Assembly: GCA_945874855.1 (NCBI GenBank)
Contig: CAMCIP010000068.1
Location: forward strand, 1 to 10,633
Length of the DNA: 10,633 bases
Direction: 5' to 3'
From: Brevundimonas vancanneytii
Lineage (GTDB): Bacteria; Pseudomonadota; Alphaproteobacteria; Caulobacterales; Caulobacteraceae
Part shown: piece by piece, positions 1-5,511 of the stretch
Layout of the letters: each line of letters begins with the position of its first letter
Numbering within the stretch: the stretch's first letter is position 1
The notes under the pieces: generated by a model
Database searches by the model: none
What the model was told of the DNA's origin: nothing
The model's input: the letters and a program-made list of their open reading frames with translations, nothing else
Program-made: the position numbers and the translations under genes

Positions 1-334
1 GTTCCAGCGCCTCGGCCAGGTCGACGGCATGCACGCCGGCCATCAGGGACACGAGGACGGCGTCATCCGCGAGCCGGCCTGCCAGCGGCGCGACGGCGGT
101 CCGCCAGCCGCCGGGCTTGACCGCCAGAACCACGGCGCCGGCCGCCTCCAGGGTGCCCACGTCCGGATTGACCCGGGCCCCCGCCGCGCGCGCAGCCTGG
201 GCCCCGGGCGTGTCGGAGCGGGTCAGCACGATCAGGTCCGCCGCGGTCACAGGGCCGAACTGCAGCCAGCCCTCCACCAGGGCAGAGCCCAGTCGCCCGC
301 AGCCGACGAGGACCACGGGTCGGGCGACGGCCAT
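1..334 (-). CDS. proC: Pyrroline-5-carboxylate reductase, N-terminal part (cut by window edge)
   Basis: Only the first 111 codons are present; the gene continues beyond position 1. ProC catalyses the last step of proline synthesis, the NAD(P)H-dependent reduction of pyrroline-5-carboxylate, in the cytoplasm. The visible part is the Rossmann domain: a dinucleotide-binding loop VGCGRLGSALVEGW (residues 10-23), the strand LAVKP (70-74) that is a family hallmark, and VSLMAGV (95-101), the counterpart of the usual S-x-A-A-G-I segment. The ATG at 334-332 shares one base with the TGA of the upstream YbjN-domain gene (TGATG), and no strong Shine-Dalgarno is visible in the preceding bases, so translation is probably coupled to that gene. 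Family assignment rests on the motifs and their order. The C-terminal dimerisation and active-site part cannot be judged. Confidence 0.9.
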   Translation of the reverse strand, partial: MAVARPVVLVGCGRLGSALVEGWLQFGPVTAADLIVLTRSDTPGAQAARAAGARVNPDVGTLEAAGAVVLAVKPGGWRTAVAPLAGRLADDAVLVSLMAGVHAVDLAEALE

Positions 335-837
335 CAGGCCGTGCCGACGGTCTCGAACAGGCAGGCGTCAATCGCCTCCTGCGGCTTCTTCATGCCGCCG
401 ATCAGGAATTTGAACGCCGGGAAGAACCGGTCCGAGGCCTCGACGGCGGCGTCGATCATGGACGCCGCCTGCGCCAGGGTCGGCCGCTCGCCATGCGGCA
501 GGGACAGGGCGTGGCGGAAGACGATCTCGCCGTCCTCGGCCCACAGTTCGAAATGGCCGATCCAGGTGCGCTGGTTGATCAGGCCGATCAGCTCATGGGT
601 GGCATTGCGCCGGCTCTTGGCTGCCCGAATGTCCAGGGCGCAGCACAGTTGCAGGCAGTCGCCCTCGGGCCGCCAGGCGAACCAGAGCTCGTAATCCTTC
701 CAGTCCCCGGCCAGGGCGAAGGCCAGATCGCCCTCGTCCGTGCGGTCGAACGGCAGATTTTCGGCGTTCAGCACATGCTCCACGACGTCCAGGGGATCGA
801 AGGGAACATCGACCTCGTCGGGTCTGGCAGCGTCCAT
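334..837 (-). CDS. YbjN domain-containing protein
   Basis: A 167-residue soluble protein with no signal peptide or membrane segment. It resembles the YbjN/DUF1790 family of small alpha-beta proteins: an acidic N-terminus, paired strands around residues 37-71 (FALAGDWKDYELWFAWR, then a Cys-rich strand LQLCCALDI), a helix ending at IGLINQR (84-90), the characteristic strand pair FELWAEDGEIVFRHAL (96-111), and a C-terminal helix from about 120. The molecular function of this family is not established; some members resemble secretion chaperones in fold. The ATG at 837-835 is preceded by only a weak GGGAA-type ribosome site. The stop overlaps the proC start, so the two genes are probably co-transcribed. 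Whether transcription starts in the 79-bp gap at 838-916 or comes through from the ubiK-like gene cannot be decided; I see no clear terminator there. Confidence 0.82.
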   Translation of the reverse strand: MDAARPDEVDVPFDPLDVVEHVLNAENLPFDRTDEGDLAFALAGDWKDYELWFAWRPEGDCLQLCCALDIRAAKSRRNATHELIGLINQRTWIGHFELWAEDGEIVFRHALSLPHGERPTLAQAASMIDAAVEASDRFFPAFKFLIGGMKKPQEAIDACLFETVGTA

Positions 838-916
838 CAGGCGTTCCCGATCGTGAGGGGCGACGGGCGCGGATCGCGACCATCGGCAGGACCGTAGGCG
901 TGTGCAGGGATTCGGC

Positions 917-1228
917 TCAACCGGCTGCGTCCCCAGGGGGAACCGTGCCTGTGGACCTTCCCGTTTCAGGCTTCTTTCGTCCGGCAGCGGACGGAGCGGT
1001 GGATCCGGCCCCGGGGCCCTTCAGCGCCGCGAGTTCCGCTCGCAGTGCCGCGATCTCGGCCTTCAGCGCGTCGAACTCGTCGCGCCGCACCAGATCCAGC
1101 TCCGCGACCATGCGGTCGGTCTGGGACCGCATGGCGGCCTTGGCCTCCTCACCCGCGGCCTGGGCAAGGCCCATGGCGCCGGTGGTCAGCTTGGCGAACT
1201 CGTCGAGAAGGGGATTTCGGGTCTGCAT
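917..1228 (-). CDS. ubiK: UbiK-family accessory factor (BMFP domain, small coiled-coil protein)
   Basis: A 103-residue protein of the BMFP/UbiK family. The diagnostic stretch is MVAELDLVRRDEFDALKAEI (residues 40-59), which parallels the LDLVSREEFD core of Escherichia coli UbiK, followed by a heptad-like Ala/Leu/Glu coiled coil to about residue 70. The N-terminal half (NPLLDEFAKLTTGAMGLAQA) is predicted amphipathic helix, and the tail from 71 is a low-complexity Gly/Ala/Pro/Lys segment. In gammaproteobacteria UbiK aids ubiquinone biosynthesis by binding UbiJ and lipids; alphaproteobacterial homologues are less well studied, so the quinone role is inferred. The start at 1228 is chosen over the upstream in-frame start near 1360 because homology begins at MQTRN and a GAGAG ribosome site lies about seven bases upstream. 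It is divergent from lgt. Confidence 0.85.
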   Translation of the reverse strand: MQTRNPLLDEFAKLTTGAMGLAQAAGEEAKAAMRSQTDRMVAELDLVRRDEFDALKAEIAALRAELAALKGPGAGSTAPSAAGRKKPETGRSTGTVPPGDAAG

Positions 1229-1258
1229 GATGGCTCTCTCACGGACAGGCTCGGCCGC

Positions 1259-1314
1259 ATCGGTTGCGATAGGGTAAACGAATTCTTGCAGCCATGCGGT
1301 GCATCGACCGCGAT
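1259..1314. promoter_or_regulatory. Pair of ATCG-N4-CGAT dyads in the ubiK/lgt divergent region
   Basis: Two copies of a short dyad, ATCG-GTTG-CGAT (1259-1270) and ATCG-ACCG-CGAT (1303-1314), each preceded by GC, lie 44 bp apart in the 172-bp gap between the divergent ubiK-like gene and lgt. The spacing is about four helical turns, so both would face the same side of the DNA. This looks like an operator pair, but I do not recognise a regulator for it. The dyad arms are only 4 bp, so coincidence is possible. Confidence 0.3.
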
Positions 1315-1341
1315 CGTGGCCGGGGGAAGGCGAAACGGCAG

Positions 1342-1370
1342 GCGACGCGGGCAGCGTCACTTGCTAAACG
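1342..1370 (+). promoter_or_regulatory. Candidate housekeeping promoter of lgt
   Basis: GCGACGC (1342-1348) and GCTAAACG (1363-1370) are separated by 14 bases. This fits the Caulobacter sigma-73 arrangement TTGACGS-N10-14-GCTANAWC with 5 of 7 and 6 of 8 matches. Transcription would start near 1377, leaving a leader of roughly 25 bases before the lgt start. The call is based on pattern only. Confidence 0.38.
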
Positions 1371-1400
1371 CCGGAAAACGCCGCCTGCGGAGACAGCGCC

Positions 1401-2294
1401 TTGGTCTTTCCCGAGTTCGATCCCGTCCTGATCAACATCGGTCCCCTGTTCGGGATCGGCCCCCTGCCCATCCGCTGGTATGCCCTGGCCTATGTGGCGG
1501 GGCTGGGCCTCGGGTGGTGGTATGCGGCGCGGCTCATCAAGGCCCCGGCCGCCTGGGCGCCGAACCGGCCGCCGCTGAACGCGCTGCAGCTGGACGACCT
1601 GATCATGTGGGTGGCGCTGGGCGTCATCGGCGGCGGGCGGCTGGGTTACGCCCTGTTCTACAAGCCGGAGCTCTATGCCCAGCTGTTCACCGGGCCGGAC
1701 AACCTGGCCCTCTTGAAGCTCTGGGACGGGGGCATGTCCTTCCACGGCGGCCTGATCGGGGTCTGCCTGGCCATCTTCCTGCATTCGCGATCGATCAAGG
1801 CCCCGCTGCTGAGCGTGGGAGACCTGGTCGCGCCGGCTGTGCCGATCGGCCTGTTCTTCGGCCGCATGGCCAATTTCATCAACGGCGAGCTGTGGGGCCG
1901 CACCACGGACGTGCCGTGGGGCGTGCGCTTCTGCAACCAGATGATCATGGACGCCTATGGTTTCTGCCCCGCAGGCGATGTGCCGCGCCATCCCAGCCAG
2001 CTTTATGAGGCGGCGCTGGAGGGTCTGCTCCTTTTCGCCATCCTGTGGTTCGCGGTGTGGAAATGGCGACTGCTGTCCAAACCGGGTTATGCGACCGGCA
2101 TCTTCCTGCTGGGCTACGGCCTCAGCCGGGCTATTCTCGAGACGGTGCGCGAGCCCGATGCGCACATGCCCGAAGCCCTGCAGGGCACCGTGACCATGGG
2201 CATGCTGCTGTCCATTCCCATGATCCTGATCGGCGCCTGGCTGATTCATCGCGCGCGCAGCCGCCCGCCCGTGGTCGCTCCGGCCGAGGCCTGA
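1401..2294 (+). CDS. lgt: Phosphatidylglycerol-prolipoprotein diacylglyceryl transferase
   Basis: Lgt is an inner-membrane enzyme that transfers diacylglycerol from phosphatidylglycerol to the lipobox cysteine of prolipoproteins, the first step of lipoprotein maturation. The 297-residue polytopic protein shows the family landmarks in order: IRWYALAYVAG (24-34), MSFHGG (112-117), the Lgt signature GRMANFINGELWGR (154-167), RHPSQLYEA (196-204), and the conserved REPD (250-253) before the last membrane helix (about 264-283). Several hydrophobic segments alternate with these loops, as expected for about seven transmembrane helices. Translation starts at TTG (1401-1403), supported by GGAGA at 1389-1393 with a 7-base spacer; starting later would remove the conserved N-terminal segment. 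Its TGA overlaps the ATG of the next gene by one base, indicating an operon. Confidence 0.96.
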   Translation: MVFPEFDPVLINIGPLFGIGPLPIRWYALAYVAGLGLGWWYAARLIKAPAAWAPNRPPLNALQLDDLIMWVALGVIGGGRLGYALFYKPELYAQLFTGPDNLALLKLWDGGMSFHGGLIGVCLAIFLHSRSIKAPLLSVGDLVAPAVPIGLFFGRMANFINGELWGRTTDVPWGVRFCNQMIMDAYGFCPAGDVPRHPSQLYEAALEGLLLFAILWFAVWKWRLLSKPGYATGIFLLGYGLSRAILETVREPDAHMPEALQGTVTMGMLLSIPMILIGAWLIHRARSRPPVVAPAEA

Positions 2295-3373
2295 TGCCCG
2301 AGACGCTGAAGTCCCGGCTGGCGCGCGAGATCGCCCTGACCGGCCCGATGACGGTGGCGGAGTTCGTGACCCGCTGCCTGCATGACCCTCGGGGCGGCTA
2401 CTATGCGACACGCCCGGCACTGGGCGAGGGCGGCGACTTCATCACCGCGCCCCTCGTCAGCCAGATGTTCGGCGAGCTGATCGGTTTGTGGGCGGTGGAG
2501 ACCTGGCGACGGCTGGGCGCGCCCGAGCGCCTTCGGCTCGTCGAGGTTGGACCGGGCGACGGCACGCTGATGGCCGATGCGCTCCGGGCCGCCCGTGTCG
2601 ATCCGGGCTTTCTGGAAGCCATCGATCTGATCCTGATCGAGCCCAGCGGCCCCCTGAGACAGGTTCAGGCCCGCACCCTGGCCGGGGCCGACGTCTCGCC
2701 GCGCTGGGTGGCCGACCTTGGGAGGGTTGAGACCGACGCGCCGATCGTCCTGATCGCCAATGAGGTCCTGGACTGCCTGCCCGCCCGCCAGTTCGTGCGC
2801 ACGGCCGAGGCGTGGACCGAGCGCTGCGTCTCGGTCGATGCGGCGGGCGAGCTGATCTGGGCCCTGTCGCCGATCACCGGCGGTTTCCGCCGTCCCGACT
2901 TTGCGGTGGCCGAGGGTCAGACGGCCGAGATCTCGGCGGCCCAGGCGGGGTTCGGTCATGCCCTGGGCGTGCTGATGGCACGGGCCTCGGGCGCGGCACT
3001 GCTGATCGACTACGGGCGCGAGCGACCCGGTCCGGGCGATACGCTGCAGGCCCTGTCGCGCCATGCCAGGGTCGACCCCCTGGCCGATCCGGGGGCCGCT
3101 GACGTGACCCAGTGGGCCGACTTTCCTGCCGTCCTGGAGGCCGCCCTTCATGCCGGAGCCGACGTCACGGGCTGCCTCGGCCAAGGTGAGTTCCTGCGCC
3201 GTCTCGGCATAGAGTCGCGCGCTGAGCGCCTGACCGCCGGCCGGCCCGAGGCCGCGCCCGTCGTCGCCCGCCAACTGGCCCGGCTGACCGCGCCCGACCA
3301 GATGGGCGAGCTGTTCAAGACCTGCGCCGTCTTCGCCCCGCGCAGCCTCGCCGTGCCGGGATTCGAGGCCTGA
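2294..3373 (+). CDS. MidA/NDUFAF7-type SAM-dependent methyltransferase (DUF185, COG1565)
   Basis: A 359-residue cytosolic protein of the class I SAM-dependent methyltransferase group related to mitochondrial NDUFAF7/MidA. Motifs in order: DPRGGYYATR (31-40), GGDFITAPLVSQMFGELIG (46-64), the SAM-binding glycine loop LVEVGPGDGTLM (82-93), LILIEPSGPLR (112-122), IANEVLDCLPARQFV (154-168), LLIDYG in the second half, and MGELFKTCAVFAP near the C-terminus. The mitochondrial protein methylates an arginine of the complex I subunit NDUFS2; the bacterial substrate is not established, so a complex I role is inference. The ATG (2294-2296) overlaps the lgt stop (TGATG), with GAGG at 2286-2289. Linkage lgt, this gene, pgeF is, as I recall, common in alphaproteobacteria. 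No obvious terminator follows it. Confidence 0.92.
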   Translation: MPETLKSRLAREIALTGPMTVAEFVTRCLHDPRGGYYATRPALGEGGDFITAPLVSQMFGELIGLWAVETWRRLGAPERLRLVEVGPGDGTLMADALRAARVDPGFLEAIDLILIEPSGPLRQVQARTLAGADVSPRWVADLGRVETDAPIVLIANEVLDCLPARQFVRTAEAWTERCVSVDAAGELIWALSPITGGFRRPDFAVAEGQTAEISAAQAGFGHALGVLMARASGAALLIDYGRERPGPGDTLQALSRHARVDPLADPGAADVTQWADFPAVLEAALHAGADVTGCLGQGEFLRRLGIESRAERLTAGRPEAAPVVARQLARLTAPDQMGELFKTCAVFAPRSLAVPGFEA

Positions 3374-3380
3374 AAAAACC

Positions 3381-3407
3381 GAGTCCATCGAGTCCACCGA
3401 GTCCAAT
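3381..3407 (+). repeat. Three tandem copies of a 9-bp repeat, GAGTCCAYC-type
   Basis: GAGTCCATC (3381-3389), GAGTCCACC (3390-3398) and GAGTCCAAT (3399-3407) lie in direct tandem eight bases after the methyltransferase stop. Each unit contains GAGTC, a GANTC sequence of the type methylated by CcrM in alphaproteobacteria; a fourth GANTC (GATTC) is at 3436-3440. The rest of the 3374-3562 gap has an AT-richer patch (about 3404-3450) and a short dyad CGACCC-C-GGGTCG (3458-3470), but I see no gene or convincing promoter in it. Confidence 0.75.
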
Positions 3408-3529
3408 TGGGGAGACCTAACCGATTGAATTCGCTGATTCCGCAATTCGGACCCTCCCGACCCCGGGTCGACCCGCCACCTGATCCCCTGCAGCCTGCCC
3501 CACGCCGCCGTCAGATGCGGTCGCAGGTG

Positions 3530-3560
3530 ACCCGCGGGCGTTGACGCGGGTAAGGTGAGG
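3530..3560 (+). promoter_or_regulatory. Hairpin abutting a strong ribosome binding site of pgeF
   Basis: ACCCGCG (3530-3536) and CGCGGGT (3545-3551) form a perfect 7-bp stem with an 8-base loop. The next base begins the purine-rich AAGGTGAGG (3552-3560), the ribosome site of pgeF two bases before its ATG. The stem does not cover the Shine-Dalgarno, so it could expose the site or be a remnant of other control. The Shine-Dalgarno is clear and fixes the pgeF start; a role for the hairpin is inferred. Confidence 0.45.
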
Positions 3561-3562
3561 CC

Positions 3563-4336
3563 ATGACCGTAGCCGTGCCCATCACCCATCCCCTGCTGGA
3601 ACTGGCCGGAGTCCGCCACGGCTTCTTCACGCGTCAGGGCGGCGTCTCGACCGGCCTGTATGCAGGGCTGAACGTCGGCCTCGGCTCGGCCGACGACCCG
3701 GCGGCGGTCGTCGAGAACCGGGCGCGCGTGGCCCGCGCCATGGGCGGAGAGCCCGCCGATCTGGCGACCGCCTACCAGACCCATTCGGCCGACGCCCTGC
3801 TGGCCGGGGCCGGCTGGGACGAGGACCGGCCTGAAGGCGATGCGGTCGTCGCCACCACGCCCGGCGTGATCTGCGGCATCCTGACCGCCGACTGCGCGCC
3901 CATCCTGCTCGCGGACGCCACGGCCGGCGTTGTCGCCGCCGCCCATGCCGGCTGGAAGGGCGCGTTGGGCGGCATAATTCAGGCCACCGTTGATCTGATG
4001 AAGATGGCGGACGCCGACCCCGCCCGCATCATCGCCGTGGTCGGACCTTGCATCGCCCAGGCCAGCTATGAAGTGGACGAAGCTTTTGAGCGCCGCTTTC
4101 TGGACGAGGCGCCCGGCAGCGGCCGGTTCTTCGTTCTCGGCGACCGCCCCGAACGCCGTCAGTTCGACCTGCCCGGCTTCGTGCTGTGGCGACTGGAGCA
4201 GGCCGGTGTGGGCGAGGCCGCCTGGACCGGCCACGACACGCGCACGGATGCGACGCGGTTCTACTCCAACCGCCGCGCCTTCCTGAACGGCGAGCCCGAC
4301 TTCGGCCGGATGATGAGCGCGATCCGGCTGGGGTGA
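3563..4336 (+). CDS. pgeF: Peptidoglycan editing factor PgeF (polyphenol oxidase/laccase-domain family, YfiH/YlmD)
   Basis: A 257-residue single-domain protein of the YfiH/YlmD family (COG1496). Family landmarks: VRHGFFTRQGGVSTGLYAGLN (17-37), YQTHS with metal-ligand His74, LTADCAPIL with Cys111, AAAHAGWKG with His128, VVGPCI (159-164), and a C-terminal YSNRRAFLNGEPDFGRMMSAI segment. The His-Cys-His metal set is intact. These proteins were first described as multicopper polyphenol oxidases; the E. coli member is known to remove wrongly incorporated serine from peptidoglycan precursors, and that cytoplasmic editing role is the most likely one here. The ATG at 3563 is preceded by a strong AAGGTGAGG. 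It follows the methyltransferase after 189 bp and could share its transcript or be transcribed on its own. Its TGA is one base from the stop of convergent lpxC. Confidence 0.95.
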   Translation: MTVAVPITHPLLELAGVRHGFFTRQGGVSTGLYAGLNVGLGSADDPAAVVENRARVARAMGGEPADLATAYQTHSADALLAGAGWDEDRPEGDAVVATTPGVICGILTADCAPILLADATAGVVAAAHAGWKGALGGIIQATVDLMKMADADPARIIAVVGPCIAQASYEVDEAFERRFLDEAPGSGRFFVLGDRPERRQFDLPGFVLWRLEQAGVGEAAWTGHDTRTDATRFYSNRRAFLNGEPDFGRMMSAIRLG

Positions 4337-4337
4337 C

Positions 4338-5237
4338 TCAGCCGGCCATGGCCAGTTGCGGCACGCGCTCGACTTCGCGCCAGGCGTGGGGGGCGGCCAG
4401 CAGGGCGCGGACCAGTTTGTTGTTGATGGCGTGGCCCGCCTTGACGCCCTCATAGCGGCCCAGCAGGGGCGCACCGAGGACGTAGAGGTCGCCGATGGCG
4501 TCCAGCGCCTTGTGGCGCACGAACTCGCGGTCCATGCGCAGGCCGCCGGGGTTCAGGATCACGTCGCCGTCGATGACGACCGCGTTCTCCAGGCTGCCGC
4601 CGCGGGCCAGACCGGCCTGACGCAGGGCCTCGACCTCATGGGCGAAGCCGAAGGTGCGCGCGGCCATGATCTCGCGTCGGAACGTGGCCTCGTCGACCAC
4701 GAAGTCGATCACCTGATTGCCTATGACGGGCGAGGGAAAGTCGATCTCGAACCGCATCTCATAGCGGTCGCAGGGCAGAAGCGCGGCGGTCTTGTCCCCT
4801 TCCTGGACCCGGACGGGCTCCAGGACCTCGACATAGCGCACCGGCGTCGACTGGGGCCGGAAGCCGGACCGGTCCAGCAACTGGACGAAGGGCAGGGCCG
4901 AGCCGTCCAGGATGGGCAGTTCGGGGCCGTCAACCTCGACCACGGCATTGGAGACGCCCAGCGCCGCGAAGGCCGCCATCAGATGCTCGATGGTCGACAG
5001 CTGAACGCCGGCGGCGTTCTGGATCATGGTGTTGAGGCGGGCGTCGACGACGGCCTCGCCCGAAACCGGGATGCGGTTGTCGCGGTCCGACACGTCGGTG
5101 CGCACGAAGACGATGCCCGTGCCCGGTGCAGCCGGCCTCACAGCCAGTCGCACACGACGACCCGTATGCACGCCGACGCCCGCGATGATCGCGGCCCCGA
5201 CGAGGGTCTTCTGGCGATGGTCTTCGCTGACCGGCAC
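4338..5237 (-). CDS. lpxC: UDP-3-O-acyl-N-acetylglucosamine deacetylase
   Basis: LpxC is the zinc hydrolase that removes acetate from UDP-3-O-acyl-GlcNAc, the committed step of lipid A synthesis, in the cytoplasm. The 299-residue protein has the two-domain LpxC layout with all catalytic elements: TIEHLMAAF (82-90) giving general base Glu84 and zinc ligand His85, ILDGSALPF (109-117), NAVVIDGD (218-225), HKALDAIGDL (242-251) giving zinc ligands His242 and Asp246, and GHAINNKLVRAL (268-279) with catalytic His269. N-terminal GVGVHTG (20-26) is also typical. The start is GTG (5237-5235) with GAGAAG about seven bases upstream on the minus strand; no better start is seen. It lies downstream of ftsZ in the same direction but after a terminator-like hairpin and a 273-bp gap, so it probably has its own promoter, which I could not locate with confidence. 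Confidence 0.97.
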   Translation of the reverse strand: MPVSEDHRQKTLVGAAIIAGVGVHTGRRVRLAVRPAAPGTGIVFVRTDVSDRDNRIPVSGEAVVDARLNTMIQNAAGVQLSTIEHLMAAFAALGVSNAVVEVDGPELPILDGSALPFVQLLDRSGFRPQSTPVRYVEVLEPVRVQEGDKTAALLPCDRYEMRFEIDFPSPVIGNQVIDFVVDEATFRREIMAARTFGFAHEVEALRQAGLARGGSLENAVVIDGDVILNPGGLRMDREFVRHKALDAIGDLYVLGAPLLGRYEGVKAGHAINNKLVRALLAAPHAWREVERVPQLAMAG

Positions 5238-5365
5238 TCTGGACTTCTCTTCGACTGCGGGCCCCCGTCCTCCGCGATGCGGAGTTCGCCCCGTCGTCTT
5301 TCTAGGTCATGGCGGCCAGGAGGGTAACCAAAGTCCGGTTTCGGATTGTTTCCGGGAAGGTGCCC

Positions 5366-5397
5366 GGGGCCTGGGGCCTGGGGCTTGGGGCTTGGGG
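5366..5397 (+). repeat. Heptameric G-tract tandem repeat, five GGGG runs (G-quadruplex motif on + strand)
   Basis: Five GGGG runs start at 5366, 5373, 5380, 5387 and 5394, exactly 7 bp apart, with loops CCT, CCT, CTT, CTT. This satisfies the canonical G-quadruplex pattern with one tract to spare. The array lies between the ftsZ terminator and lpxC. The G-rich strand is the template strand for lpxC transcription, so its RNA would be C-rich. Function is unknown; replication slippage of such arrays can change copy number. Confidence 0.8.
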
Positions 5398-5447
5398 TCT
5401 GCCAGCCGTTCCCGTGGCTTGGGCGGGAGGGTCGGCTCCAGACGCGA

Positions 5448-5475
5448 GAAAGGCGGCCCGGTGGAGCCGCCTTTC
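5448..5475 (-). terminator. Intrinsic-type terminator hairpin after ftsZ
   Basis: GAAAGGCGGC (5448-5457) and GCCGCCTTTC (5466-5475) form a perfect 10-bp stem with an 8-base loop. In ftsZ transcription direction the stem ends in CCTTTC and is followed by TCGCGTCT, so the U-tract is short and interrupted. The A/T ends of the stem make it usable on both strands. It starts 36 bases past the ftsZ stop codon. Some read-through into lpxC is possible. Confidence 0.65.
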
Positions 5476-5481
5476 CCAAGT

Positions 5482-5511
5482 CCTAATCCCTAATCCCTAA
5501 TCCCTGTGCCC
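5482..5511 (-). repeat. TAGGGAT-type heptamer repeat fused to the ftsZ stop codon (G-quadruplex motif on - strand)
   Basis: On the plus strand CCTAATC occurs three times in tandem (5482-5502), followed by a diverged unit. On the minus strand, which is the ftsZ mRNA sense, GGG runs occur at 5511-5509, 5504-5502, 5497-5495 and 5490-5488 with 4-base loops CACA, ATTA and ATTA, a canonical G-quadruplex pattern. The first G is the last base of the ftsZ TAG stop codon. The transcript would therefore carry a possible RNA quadruplex directly after the stop and before the terminator. Confidence 0.78.

Noticed and set aside
902..2420. Overlapping long frames on both strands around ubiK and lgt (902-2008 plus, 1239-2420 minus)
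   Set aside because: Both contradict the motif-supported reading frames of ubiK and lgt and show no family features.
3458..3470. CGACCC-C-GGGTCG dyad as a terminator after the methyltransferase gene
   Set aside because: A one-base loop cannot form a normal RNA hairpin and no T-run follows.
2246..4474. 742-codon minus-strand open frame across lgt, the methyltransferase and pgeF
   Set aside because: It crosses three well-supported genes and their gap, and its translation is low-complexity Gly/Ala/Arg/Gln sequence. Absence of stops is explained by high G+C content.
5270..5284. CTCCGC-GAT-GCGGAG hairpin upstream of lpxC
   Set aside because: The 6-bp stem with a 3-base loop is too short to set apart from chance in G+C-rich DNA, and no U-tract or known leader motif accompanies it.
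5366..5511. CRISPR array or telomere-like repeat
   Set aside because: The units are 7 bp with no spacers of constant length and no cas genes nearby. The resemblance of the CCTAATC unit to telomeric repeats is coincidental; these are short tandem repeats.
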